The notes beneath the pieces are model-generated. The model was not told where the DNA came from and ran no database searches. It saw only the letters and a program-made list of their open reading frames with translations. From positions 1-64,000 of the forward strand of contig JAILKJ010000077.1 of the NCBI GenBank assembly GCA_024693845.1: a DNA stretch of 64,000 bases, read 5' to 3'. The DNA comes from Lachnospiraceae bacterium (GTDB taxonomy: Bacteria > Bacillota > Clostridia > Lachnospirales > Lachnospiraceae). How positions within the stretch are numbered: the stretch's first letter is position 1; each line of letters starts with the position of its first letter. Below, piece by piece: positions 25,208-35,900 of the stretch. Position numbers and translations under genes: made by a program.

Positions 25208-27796
25208 ATGGGTTGGATAACGGATATCACTGATATTATAACAAAATGGTGGCTGTTGCTTAAATACGGCATAGCGATCATATTGTGCGGTATCGTTCGT
25301 GCACTCTATAAGGTCTTTGAGATCTTTGCGGGTCTTGCTCCGGTATATTGGAAGGGTGAAAAGATCAAGCTGATCGATGTATTTTTCCAGAATCAGACGG
25401 TAACAAATGCCTATTGGGGCATGGCGCTGATCGGTATTGCCATGGCCTTCGGATTTGCCATCATCGCCGTGATCCGGAAGATGTTTGATCTGGAAGGCAA
25501 GAACCAGTCGTCCATGGGTACCATCATAGGCAACCTGTTTCGTTGTATCCTCTTCATCGTTTCCCTGACCCTGGGCATTTCCATCGTACTGGAGTTTTCG
25601 GATAAACTGATGAACCAGATAGCCTATGTCTTCAACAATGCCTCCCAGCTTCATCTGGAATCGGAGCGGGTTTATACGGACGACGAATTCTCGGCCATGG
25701 CCAGGGTTTTGAACACCATCGGAAACTATTCCTTTAACGGCAGTTATAACAGCCGTTACAACATCAATGCCTGCTACAATGAGATCCGTCCGGAAATGCA
25801 ATGGCTGCAAAAACAGGGGGTATTCGATTATAACTATCCCACAGAGGACAAAAACGGGAACCCCATCCATAACTGGCAAAATTCCCTGCAAAAGATCGCG
25901 ACATCCTTCTCCCTGAGTGAGGAAGCCAAGGCAGATGTCTATTATGACAGTCTATCCAATGCCATGATGGATGTTATGGAGATCATCCATACCGATAAGA
26001 ATTTCTATCCGCTGAAAAAATTCAATAAAACGAGTGCCATGGATTTCAAGGTAGGGGCCGATGTGCCGCTGGATCGAATGTGTTTCCTTGCCGGAACCAT
26101 GCATGCGGCCAGAAATGACGATTACAACACCAATCCCTCCTTTACCGATCCGGTCCGCGGAAGGTTCTATACGGATGACAGTAACTGGTATACCATTTAC
26201 AATTTCCTGGCAATTGAGGAATGTTTCCATGGAGGAGATATTGATTTCGTATACATTTATCTGACCTCGCTCTTTATGGCGGCTGAGCTTCTGGCCATTA
26301 TCGGAAACTGCATTTCCAGGATCTTCAATATGCTGTTTCTGTATCTGATCGCGCCTCCCTTCTTTGCCACCTGGCCTCTGGATAACGGAGGAAAGGCAAA
26401 GCAGTGGTTTACGGCATTCATTATCCAGAGTTTTTCGGTCTTTGCCACGGTACTTTCGGTCAGAGTGGTACAGATCTTCATCCCCATCGTGGCATCAGCT
26501 GATCTGAAGCTGTTCAACCTGACCACAGCCTGGGGTACGGGATATAACGACAGCATCAACTGGCTGCGACCGCTGGATTATCTGGGCAAGCTGATGATGA
26601 TCGTTATAGCCTTTATGACGGCACGAAAGGCCAGCGGTATGGTTACCGGTATCCTGGCGGACAATGCCGGTTGGCAGGCCATCAATGCTTCGGACTCCGT
26701 GGGAAATGCCATGAGAGGTATGGTGGGCAAGGCAGCGGGTTTTGCTACCAATAAAGCATTTGGCGGTATCCGTAAGGGAATTAAGGCAGCCCAGGCGGGA
26801 GCAGCCGGCGGCGGAGCCGGTGGTGAAGGCGGTGAAGAAGGCGGCGCAGGCGGTGGCGGCGGAGCCGGAGGTGGCGGAGGACTTCCATCCAAATCCGGAG
26901 GCTTTGCGAACGCTATGCTGGATGGCGCTCAGAATCTGATCGGAGCCGGAATCGGAGCTGCCACGGGGCATACGCCCAAGATGCAGACCAGTAAGTCGGA
27001 ACAGAAAGGCCAGGGCGGCGGCGGCGGAGCCGGTGGCGGTGCAGCAGGAGGTGGCGGCGCAGCCGGTGGAGCCGGCCAGCTGGCCAACAAAGTCGTGGAT
27101 ATCGGACAGGGACTTGTCAATGCCGGAATCGGAGCTGCCACGGGGCATACGCCCAAGATGCAGACCAGTAGGTCGGAACAGAAAGGCCAGGGCGGCGGCG
27201 GAGCCGGTGGCGGTGCAGCAGGAGGTGGCGGCGCAGCAGGCGATGGCGGCGGAGCCGGTGGAGCCGGCCAGCTGGCCAACAAAGCCGTGGATATCGGACA
27301 GGGACTTGTCAATGCCGGGATCGGCGCAGCTACGGGATATAACCCCGGAGCGAAGCAGGGACCTCCTCCTGGAGGCGGCGGCGCAGGCGGTGGCGGCGGA
27401 GCCGGTGGCGGTGCAGAAGGCGGCGCAGGAGCAGAAGGCGTTGCAGAAGGCGGCGCAGGAGCAGAAGGCGGCGCAGGTGAAGGCGCAGATCTTCCCGATG
27501 CAGGAGAATTCATGCAGGAAGAAGCGGGAGAGGGCAACGTACAGAACAGTACGCAGCCGCAGGTTCCGGTCAACAATGATACGACGATACCCAATGTTCC
27601 CGTTCAGCAGAATCAGCCGGTACAGAATCTGGGAACCGGAAGGGTGATCCAGGTAGGCAATAACATCAGACCTGTGGTGCCGCAGCCTATTGTGCCGCAG
27701 CCTATTGTGCCGCAGCCTGTTGTACCGGCACAGCCTGTTGTACCGGCACAGCCGGGTGGAAACAATAACAATATAAATCCGAACCAGACCCAGTAG
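25208..27796 (+). CDS. VirB6/TrbL-like T4SS channel protein with Gly-rich repeat tail
   Basis: An 862-residue polytopic protein in the place and with the layout of VirB6/TrbL/PrgH inner-membrane channel proteins. There are hydrophobic segments at about 12-40, 68-90 and 107-130, a large extracellular loop (about 145-340), then four or more helices (about 346-480) including RIFNMLFLYLIAPPFFATWP, which resembles the conserved core of Gram-positive VirB6 proteins. From about 530 to 760 the chain is Gly/Ala low complexity with three copies of a block containing IGAATGHTPKMQ. The end has VPQP/VPAQP repeats and an Asn-rich tip. The cytoplasmic tail is far longer than usual. The gene lies before the VirB4 gene, the classical order. 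Confidence 0.8.
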   Translation: MGWITDITDIITKWWLLLKYGIAIILCGIVRALYKVFEIFAGLAPVYWKGEKIKLIDVFFQNQTVTNAYWGMALIGIAMAFGFAIIAVIRKMFDLEGKNQSSMGTIIGNLFRCILFIVSLTLGISIVLEFSDKLMNQIAYVFNNASQLHLESERVYTDDEFSAMARVLNTIGNYSFNGSYNSRYNINACYNEIRPEMQWLQKQGVFDYNYPTEDKNGNPIHNWQNSLQKIATSFSLSEEAKADVYYDSLSNAMMDVMEIIHTDKNFYPLKKFNKTSAMDFKVGADVPLDRMCFLAGTMHAARNDDYNTNPSFTDPVRGRFYTDDSNWYTIYNFLAIEECFHGGDIDFVYIYLTSLFMAAELLAIIGNCISRIFNMLFLYLIAPPFFATWPLDNGGKAKQWFTAFIIQSFSVFATVLSVRVVQIFIPIVASADLKLFNLTTAWGTGYNDSINWLRPLDYLGKLMMIVIAFMTARKASGMVTGILADNAGWQAINASDSVGNAMRGMVGKAAGFATNKAFGGIRKGIKAAQAGAAGGGAGGEGGEEGGAGGGGGAGGGGGLPSKSGGFANAMLDGAQNLIGAGIGAATGHTPKMQTSKSEQKGQGGGGGAGGGAAGGGGAAGGAGQLANKVVDIGQGLVNAGIGAATGHTPKMQTSRSEQKGQGGGGAGGGAAGGGGAAGDGGGAGGAGQLANKAVDIGQGLVNAGIGAATGYNPGAKQGPPPGGGGAGGGGGAGGGAEGGAGAEGVAEGGAGAEGGAGEGADLPDAGEFMQEEAGEGNVQNSTQPQVPVNNDTTIPNVPVQQNQPVQNLGTGRVIQVGNNIRPVVPQPIVPQPIVPQPVVPAQPVVPAQPGGNNNNINPNQTQ
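26946..27347 (+). repeat. In-frame tandem repeats in the VirB6-like tail
   Basis: Near-identical blocks start at 26946, 27123 and 27315 (periods 177 and 192 bases, both multiples of three). The first two share an almost unbroken run of about 75 bases encoding GIGAATGHTPKMQTS; the third is shorter and more diverged. GGCGGCGGAGCC-type runs separate them. A 15-base Pro-Gln repeat follows at about 27668-27750. They look prone to recombination and length change. Confidence 0.85.
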
Positions 27797-27940
27797 GTTG
27801 GGAAAAAACCGGTACGATTGCCTCCGGAGGGGAATGAAGCAGCATTATCCTCCGGAAAAGGGAATCGTCGTTGGTGCGTTTAAGAAGCAGGGGATAAGAA
27901 TCCCGATTTATGAAGCGGAAAGAACGGAAGGAACTGTAAA

Positions 27941-30900
27941 ATGAGACTGATTCCCGGAAGGACTAAAGTAAGAATAGAGATTTTCAAGGGCGTTTCGCTT
28001 GGGGATATCATAGTGGTGATCCTGGGCGCGGCGCTTGTACTGCTGTTTGCGATCTCATCGCTGCCGTGGAAGCTTGGAATCTGTATCGCCATCGCTTTTG
28101 TCACCTTTTTCCTGGTCCTCAGACTGGATGATGAACCCAATTACATTTTTCTTCTTAAGATCCTGAAGTACCTGGTGCTCCCCAGAAGATTTGAGAGAGT
28201 TTACAATGATGAGATGCTGCTGGATAAGCAGACAGGCAAGCTGCGGGAGAACGTGATCAACCGCTACCGGAAGAGCAACAGTGAGCAGGCAGAAAAGACA
28301 GAACAGACTGAACAGCCTGAACAGACAGAACAGACAGAAGAGATAGACTTCGGGGCACTGGAACGTTTTGCTGACGACATTACCGCTGAAGAAGCGGATA
28401 TGGTCGGCGAGGAGATGGTGGCCGATATCACGGCCCAGGTAACAGCGGAACTTGCTTCGGACCTGGCGGAGGATGAGAGCCTTGCAGGTGCTCCGGAAGA
28501 GGCAGACACTGAGGAAACAACAGTCGGTGAGGAAACTCTGGCGGAGACAAATGCAGAGGAACCGGAAACCGCAGATACTGCCAAGAGCAGAAAAGAGAAG
28601 AAAAAGAAAGAAAAGGCGGCAAAGAAGGAAAAGCAGAAGCCCCGGAAGATAAAGAAGAATGAGATCCCGGATCAGCTGAAGACAGACAGTCAGCTGGAGA
28701 AAGAGAAAAAGAAGGCATTAAAGGAGCTGATCAAAGAGGAAAACAGGATCTTAAAGAGCAAGACGGCTACCGAAGAGGAGAAAAATGCCGTCTGGCAGGC
28801 CCGTGCCGATCGTTCCGCCCTTCGCAAGAAGGAAAAGGAAGAGGCCAAAGCAAGCGGCGGACAGAGTGATTTCATGGACAATGTCTGCGCCTTTACGGAC
28901 ATCAAGGATGATTTTATCGAGTACGGCGGCAAATACTACGGTACCGCCATCGAGATCGATCCCATAGAGTTCCGCTTCTTCTCCCAGCACCGCAGGAACA
29001 ACTCCATTGAGAACGGTATCGGAAAGACCCTGCGCAGCATGCAGGAAGGCAACTATGCCAATATCGTCAAGATCGAACGACCCATCAAATATGATGATTA
29101 CATGAACCGGGAATATGACAGGCTGGATCATCTGCGGGCTTCCTACGAGAGTGGCATGCTTTCCGAGGAGGAGCTGCAGGCCAGGGTGGAGATCCTTTAT
29201 GACCGGATCAACGAGCTGTCCAAAATGTGCTTTGAGGAGAAGGTGGTTACTGCCTTCTACTATCTGGTACTTTTTGAAGAGGACAAAGGAAGGCTGCGTC
29301 TTATGACAGCCAATGCCCTCAGCAACCTGCAGCAGGGAGAAATGACTGCCAGAAGGCTGGGTACAAAGGAACTGGCTATATTCCTGAAATATACCAATTC
29401 CCTGGATTTCGACGAGCGCGATATCGATAAGATCGATCCGGAGGATTATGCCCAGTGGGCGATGCCGGAGAATCTGCGTATCCGTGTAAGAGACAGCGTG
29501 GTTTCCAATGTGATCACCCATACCTACCGGGTGACCGGATATCCCACCCTGGTTGGCGATGCCTTCCTGGCAGGGGTTATGTCCATCCCCGGCACCAAGG
29601 TAGTGATCAAGGCTACACCTATCGACCGGAATAAATCCATTTCTTCCATCGACCGCTCTTTGCAGGAACTGCGAAGCCAGTACCAGAGCACCAATATCGA
29701 CTCCAAGCTCATCGAGCTGGGTCAGCATATCAACTCCCTGAGCAGTCTGCTTACCACATTGCAGGGGGATAATGAGACCATGATGGATGTCAACATCTAT
29801 GTGACGGCTTATGATATCGCCGCCAGCCGCATGGATGTGACGGTGGATGCTCCGGAAAAATCCTCCCTTCCCGTTGTGGGCGAGATGAACAAGGTGATAA
29901 GGCAGCTTTGGAGTGAGTCCAACCTGCGTCTTACGAGGATGGACTTCGATCAGCTCAATGCCTTTATCGCATCCCAGGTATCCAATTACGACCCGATGAA
30001 AAAACTGTCCAGAGGTATGCCCTCCAATTCCGTGGCGGCAACCTTCCCCTGGATCTATTCCCATATTTCCGATGAGTCCGGTTTCAAGCTGGGAAGTGCT
30101 GAAGGCGTGCCCGTATTTGTGGACTTTTTCCGGAGGGACAATGAGAGGATCAACTCCAACATGGTCATCATCGGTAAGTCCGGTTCCGGTAAATCCTACG
30201 CCACCAAGGCGCTTTTGGGAAATCTGGCAGCGGATGATGCCAAGATCTTCATTCTCGATCCCGAGAACGAGTACCAGGAACTGGCACAGAATCTTCACGG
30301 TAAGATCATCAACGTGGGAAATGCCCAGTTCGGCAGACTGAATCCCTTCCATATCATCACGGCGCTGGATGATGATGACGATACGGACGGTTCGGCTGTG
30401 ACCGGCAGTTTTGCCACCCATCTGCAGTTTTTGGAGGAGTTCTTCCGCCAGATCCTGCCGGATTGTGAAAAGGATGCGCTGGAGTACCTGAACTCTCTGG
30501 TGGAGAGGATGTACACCAATCGCGGTATCTATGCCGATACGGATCTTTCCGCCTACGGGCCGGAGGATTATCCGGTCTTTGACGACCTCTATGATGAAGT
30601 GCTGGCGGAGTTTGAGCGTACCGAGAACGAATATCTGAGAAGTCTTCTCCGTACACTGATCAATTATATTGCCAAGTTCTCCACCGGCGGCCGTAACGCC
30701 AATATCTGGAACGGTCCGTCTACGGTTACAACGGATGAGAACTTTACGGTGTTCAATTTCCAGAGCATGCTGTCAAACCGCAATACCACTATTGCCAATG
30801 CACAGATGCTGCTGGTACTGAAGTACATTGATAACGAGATCATCAAGAACAGGGATTACAACACGAAATACAACCTGAATCGGAAGATTGTGGTTGTCAT

Positions 30901-32845
30901 CGACGAGGCCCATGTCTTCATTGATGAGAAATTCCCCATAGCTCTGGACTTCATGTTCCAGCTTGCAAAGCGTATCCGTAAGTACAACGGTATGCAGATC
31001 GTTATCACCCAGAATATCAAAGACTTTGTGGGCAGCGAGGAACTGGCCAGAAAGTCCACGGCCATCATCAATGCCTGCCAGTACAGCTTCATTTTTGCTC
31101 TGGCACCCAACGATATGCACGATCTGTGCAAGCTGTATGAAAAGGCCGGCGGTATTAATGAAAGTGAGCAGGAACAGATCATGCAGGCTCCCAGAGGACA
31201 GGCCTTTACGGTGCTTTCCTCCTCCAGCCGTTCCACCTTCCAGGTGCAGGTTCCGCCCTCCATGGTGGATATGTTCCAGCAAAGCGAATATACGAGCCAC
31301 TACTTCATCGGCGAGCAGGGTGAATATAACTGGGAAAGCTATGTGGCAGACAGCCGCACGAAGCATGATATCTCCCTGGCGGCCAACAAGGAAGCGGAAG
31401 AGAAGGTTCATGAGAACCGGCCCCAAAAGAAGAAGGTTACCTTCAATGTCATGACCCAGGAAGAGCTGGATGCAAGGAATGCACAGCAGGCTGGCAATGC
31501 CGGAAAGGCAAAGGAAGAAACAGCCTCCGAAGAAATGATCCGTGACATCGATGCGGCGGCCGCCGCGGAAGCTGAATTTTCGGACCTTCCCGATCTTGAT
31601 CTGCTGGATGAAGATATGTCGGATGAGGAGTTTGAGGCTCTGCTTACCAAGCGGGCAGCCGAGCGTGCTGCCGGCGCAGATCAAACGTCTGGGGAGGCAT
31701 CGGGAGACGCTGCCGGGGAGGTCTCCGGAGAGAGTGCATACGATGAGTTCCGCAAACGTTTGGATGAGATCGGACAGGACGAGGATGAATCCGAAGAATC
31801 ACCTGATCTGCTCGAAGAAACCGATCTGACGGCAGAAGAGAGGGTGGCCTTTGAGGAAAGCAGCGAAGATGCCGTCAGGGCAGCGGCTCGCAGGATAGAA
31901 GCGCCCCGGAGCGTATATACGAAGCAGATCCCCACATCCCGGGCTTCTGAGGATGATGCACAATTGGAGCAGCTTCGTGCGGAGCTTTCCAGCGAACGCA
32001 ACCGTCTGGAATCCGAGCGTCTGGAGACCCAGAGAAAGACACTGGAGCTGGAGAGGGCTGCATTGGAAGCACAAAAGAGTGCGGGCATGCAGGATGCGCT
32101 GCTGAAGCTGGGCGAGATGCTTCAGCTGATGCAGCAGCAGATCATGCTGCAGCAGAGCAGTCTGCAGACAGCCGCAGCCATGCCGCAGATGGCCATGGCC
32201 GCAGCAGGTACCCTGCCTCTTGGCCAGATGCCTATCTTCGGAGCGGATGCCGCAGCAGCAGCTTCCAGCGACGCGGAAGACCGTACCACCGGAGCCGGTT
32301 ATGGTATGGAAGAGCAAAAGAGCGACTTTGACGATACTGACGATTCGGATCTTGATTTCGGCTCCTTCTTCGATGATGAGGATGAGGGAGAGCGAGATGG
32401 ATCGGATGAGGATATGGGCGAGCTCCTTGACAGAGAGCTGGACATCCCTGATCTGAGTGAGGCCTTTGAGGACGATGATGAGGATGACGATGAGGATATC
32501 ACCGATGATGAGGTGAGCAGCTTCTTTGACTATGATCCCGATGAAGAGGATGAGGATGAGGATGATACCGATCTGCCGGATGAGGAGGAATTTGAGAAAT
32601 TCCTCTTCGGTGAAGATGAGGATGATGAAGATGAGGATGATGAAGACGGGGATGATAACGACGAAGACGATGATTCCGCCCTTTCCTTCAACATCTTTGA
32701 TCTGTTTAAGCAGGAGGCAGAGTACATCGAGCATTACAACCCCATGGACGACTTTATGGATTCCGAAGAGGATATCATAGAGATCACCCTGGAACAGCTA
32801 ATGGATTTCAACAAGAACCGGCATAAGAAAGAAAAGACCGGTTAA
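27941..32845 (+). CDS. PrgI-VirB4 fusion ATPase with long acidic C-terminal tail
   Basis: A 1634-residue protein combining parts usually separate. Residues 1-95 match the small PrgI membrane protein: RVEIFKGVSLGDI-like start, two helices (about 23-63), then PRRFERVYND. Residues 100-310 are charged and low complexity (TEQ repeats, a Lys/Glu coiled coil). Residues 310-1150 are the VirB4/TraE ATPase that powers T4SS assembly and transport, with Walker A GKSGSGKS (745-752) and Walker B VVVIDEAHVF (Asp988, Glu989). The tail, from about 1155, has Ala/Glu segments, a Gln/Met coiled coil (about 1345-1415) and Asp/Glu runs (about 1450-1580). I found no frameshift at the junctions. The gene is 144 bases after the VirB6-like gene and before ECF promoter 4. 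Confidence 0.87.
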   Translation: MRLIPGRTKVRIEIFKGVSLGDIIVVILGAALVLLFAISSLPWKLGICIAIAFVTFFLVLRLDDEPNYIFLLKILKYLVLPRRFERVYNDEMLLDKQTGKLRENVINRYRKSNSEQAEKTEQTEQPEQTEQTEEIDFGALERFADDITAEEADMVGEEMVADITAQVTAELASDLAEDESLAGAPEEADTEETTVGEETLAETNAEEPETADTAKSRKEKKKKEKAAKKEKQKPRKIKKNEIPDQLKTDSQLEKEKKKALKELIKEENRILKSKTATEEEKNAVWQARADRSALRKKEKEEAKASGGQSDFMDNVCAFTDIKDDFIEYGGKYYGTAIEIDPIEFRFFSQHRRNNSIENGIGKTLRSMQEGNYANIVKIERPIKYDDYMNREYDRLDHLRASYESGMLSEEELQARVEILYDRINELSKMCFEEKVVTAFYYLVLFEEDKGRLRLMTANALSNLQQGEMTARRLGTKELAIFLKYTNSLDFDERDIDKIDPEDYAQWAMPENLRIRVRDSVVSNVITHTYRVTGYPTLVGDAFLAGVMSIPGTKVVIKATPIDRNKSISSIDRSLQELRSQYQSTNIDSKLIELGQHINSLSSLLTTLQGDNETMMDVNIYVTAYDIAASRMDVTVDAPEKSSLPVVGEMNKVIRQLWSESNLRLTRMDFDQLNAFIASQVSNYDPMKKLSRGMPSNSVAATFPWIYSHISDESGFKLGSAEGVPVFVDFFRRDNERINSNMVIIGKSGSGKSYATKALLGNLAADDAKIFILDPENEYQELAQNLHGKIINVGNAQFGRLNPFHIITALDDDDDTDGSAVTGSFATHLQFLEEFFRQILPDCEKDALEYLNSLVERMYTNRGIYADTDLSAYGPEDYPVFDDLYDEVLAEFERTENEYLRSLLRTLINYIAKFSTGGRNANIWNGPSTVTTDENFTVFNFQSMLSNRNTTIANAQMLLVLKYIDNEIIKNRDYNTKYNLNRKIVVVIDEAHVFIDEKFPIALDFMFQLAKRIRKYNGMQIVITQNIKDFVGSEELARKSTAIINACQYSFIFALAPNDMHDLCKLYEKAGGINESEQEQIMQAPRGQAFTVLSSSSRSTFQVQVPPSMVDMFQQSEYTSHYFIGEQGEYNWESYVADSRTKHDISLAANKEAEEKVHENRPQKKKVTFNVMTQEELDARNAQQAGNAGKAKEETASEEMIRDIDAAAAAEAEFSDLPDLDLLDEDMSDEEFEALLTKRAAERAAGADQTSGEASGDAAGEVSGESAYDEFRKRLDEIGQDEDESEESPDLLEETDLTAEERVAFEESSEDAVRAAARRIEAPRSVYTKQIPTSRASEDDAQLEQLRAELSSERNRLESERLETQRKTLELERAALEAQKSAGMQDALLKLGEMLQLMQQQIMLQQSSLQTAAAMPQMAMAAAGTLPLGQMPIFGADAAAAASSDAEDRTTGAGYGMEEQKSDFDDTDDSDLDFGSFFDDEDEGERDGSDEDMGELLDRELDIPDLSEAFEDDDEDDDEDITDDEVSSFFDYDPDEEDEDEDDTDLPDEEEFEKFLFGEDEDDEDEDDEDGDDNDEDDDSALSFNIFDLFKQEAEYIEHYNPMDDFMDSEEDIIEITLEQLMDFNKNRHKKEKTG

Positions 32846-32852
32846 AGGTTTT

Positions 32853-32882
32853 TGCAACCGGAAGGAAAAAATAACTGTATAT
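32853..32882 (+). promoter_or_regulatory. Candidate ECF promoter 4
   Basis: TGCAACC at 32853-32859, 17 bases, GTATAT at 32877-32882. It begins 8 bases after the VirB4 stop; the giant gene starts 79 bases downstream. Confidence 0.72.
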
Positions 32883-32960
32883 GTTGTAGGACGCTGTGTA
32901 AATGCCGCCGAAAAAGCAGGCATTTGACAAACAAACATGTACAAACAGGAGTAACGGATT

Positions 32961-35900
32961 ATGAAACGCTTTGATGCGAGTAATCGAATGAAGAAAAACA
33001 GAAGGATGGGAAAGCGGCTTGCAGCTCTTTTGCTGGCTATGGCAGTGGTTTCTTCCTCCATACCCGTCAGCGCTCAGATGACCGATGATGATAAAGGCAG
33101 CGACACAGATCGAAAAGAGGAATATTCCGCTGACGGTGTAGCCGAGCAGCTTACCTTCGATGCGGACCGGGATACCCAGTCTCTTGACGCTGCCCAGGCG
33201 GCGGGGAGCACAAGCGGCGACCGCTATTTCCGTGATGATGTCAGCGGTAAGATCTATCGGCTGGGTTATACGTATGATGATTACAGTCCCACCCGTTCCG
33301 GCGTGTTCGTGAAAGGAGAGGGTGATTCGATCATGATCTATGATCCCGCGGCGGATATGGAATATGACAGGGAGGGGTTTGCAAAGGCAAATAAGCTTCC
33401 TGCCGGTTCCGGGATCGTGATCTTAAATGACTATGTAATCATTTCGGACACGGGCAATGAAGTAGTGATCCTGTGGCCGGAACAAAAGCAGATAAAGAAG
33501 AGAGCTTACGATTTCACCAGAGAAAAAGGCCATGGTTTTACGGAGCTGTCCGAGGAAGAGAGCAAATCATATAAGAACACAACAGATACGCAGGCATACG
33601 GCGGCAAACGATATTTCAGGGTTATCAAGACCGGAGAAGTGATCGAGCTGGGACCGGAGTATGACGGGTTTGTGCCCACCTATTCCGGTTTGTTCATCAA
33701 AGGCGAGGGCAAGGATGTCACTCTTTACAGCCCGATCCTCAGAAAGCTCTTTTCCCTTGAGGATATCACAAGTGAATACAGAAACGAAATAACGGTCTCT
33801 GAAATACAGAACATCCGTGTGAACGAAAAAGATTATTTATGTTTGAAAAGCAAGATCAAATCACTTTACTTCCTGTACCCTACTTCCGGTGCCAAAGACA
33901 GCAATTTCAGAGCTTATTACACTGTAACATCGAGGTTATATTTTGATGATGCCTTTGTTAAGGGCGACAAAGAATATGGTTTTGCGGAACTGACGGGAGA
34001 TGAGTTGGACACTTATCTCGCGGAAGGGAGTCTGGAGAAGAAAAAAGAGGCGCTGGAGAAAAAGCGGCAGATCCTGCTGGAGCAGAATGAGGCCAAGAAA
34101 AATAATAGTGTCTCCGAAAACACGGCTCTGACGGATGATGAGACGGTGGGCGGTGATACCAATCCCGGCAGGCAGACTTTTTATATCGATCCGGGAGAGG
34201 CCATGCAGACCGTAGCGGTGGATTCCTTCTACAAGCCCATAGCAGGAGGCTATTTTGTGGATCTGGATCTGGAGCTTATGCTGGATGCCAACAACGGGAT
34301 CCTGTCGGATCTGGATCTGATGGTCACGGCAGCCAAGAACCCCGCGGCAAAAGCGGCCGGCGCCGCAAACTGGGCGGTGGAGAATGATATCCTTGTGATG
34401 AACTTAAAGGACGGCAGTAAGTTGGCCTATGATCCGGACCTTCGTATCCTGACAGATGTGGCATCCTATAAGGCTAAGGCAGAGCAGGAAGGATTGACCG
34501 TTTTTGAGCCCATCTTCACCGAGGATGTACATAAATATGAAAGCAGAGAGTTTATCGATACCGATAATACGGAGATACTGGAGGATCTGGATACCGGCAA
34601 GACCTATACCGTGCCGGTGGGCGGCATCATGCTTTCCGGCGGTTTCCTGTATTATAAAGATACCCCCAGAAAATGCGGACTGATCATCAATATCAACACG
34701 GGAGAGAGATTCAAGTTCTATACATCAAACTACAGCGGACTGTGTTTGGATGGCCAGGTAGAGGATGGTGCCATCAGGGACGGAAATCTGTATTTTGATC
34801 CGATCACGAAGAAATGGGGCACCGGTAAACCCGTTAAGGCCGGACGTTACGAGTCTGTCCGCATGATCGGCGACCAGGTACTGCGGCACGGTTATGTTGC
34901 CTGGATGGATGATAAGACCCAGGAAGTCGTTATCGTCAAGGAAGGCTGGACACCTCTTCACGGCGGCGGCCTTTTCAAGGACGGCGTATACAAGATCGGC
35001 GAGAGCGGCGAGGAAAAGAAGATCCCCAACGGCTTTACCCGTCAGTACCATTCCAACCTCCTTAACCCGGTAACCGGCCAGATCATGGATCTGTCCACCG
35101 GGAAGGAAACAAACCGTACCGTTGCGGACAATCAGGGTACCTATGTGCTCTTTGACATGTCCGAGCCTGAGCAGGGTGCTTCGAATCAGCGTAAGGAGGG
35201 AGATGACGGCGGAGAGGGAGATGTTTCGGCGTCTGTACCCTTCGTAGAGGCTGAAGCCAATACCTATATATTGGAAGCTACCACCGGTGCGGAAGCCGGA
35301 GATAATATCGCCTTTTTCATCGTGTCCTATGAATCCGACGGACAGGACCGCTCCATCTATGTCTTCCCCAAGTCAGGCGATTTTGCGGAAGGTATGAAGG
35401 AAATGAATGCAGCCTCGGAAAAGAACGGGGTTGATATCATAAAGAAGAACCAGGAATATATGAGCTATACGGATCTGGTGAATGCCACTCCCGTGGGCGG
35501 AAAGGCAAATGAGACCATTACGCCGCTGGCATCGGAGAGCAAGAACCAGGTAATGTTCCATACCAAGGAAAAGATCGACAAGGTCAAGAACATCGAGTTC
35601 TTCACCCACTATGTCAAGGGTGGACACAACGGCTGGACCTGTCAGGGACTGAGTGTTTACGAGGTCGGTAAGATTTACGGCCTGGATATGGTGGGAGGCT
35701 TTTCCAAGGAGTATTTTGCCAATTTCTCCGGAAAGCTTCTGGCAGATCTGAAATTCTCAGGCTCCAAGGATGGAGGTTTTAAGACCTATACCTGGGCCAA
35801 TGATCTGGTGGAAAATCTGGGCGGCACCACAGTGGTGGATGAAAAAGGCAACAAAACCTTCCGGGAGAATCCTTACAGCAAGATCATGACGGAAGGCTTT

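Noticed and set aside
26929..27594. Proline-rich antisense frame over the Gly-rich repeats
   Set aside because: It arises from reverse reading of GGC/GCC repeats and matches no protein family.
27797..27940. Imperfect hairpin and CCTCCGGAGG palindrome between the VirB6-like and VirB4 genes
   Set aside because: The pairing is broken by several mismatches and has no T run. It could be a weak structure, but I cannot support a regulatory call.
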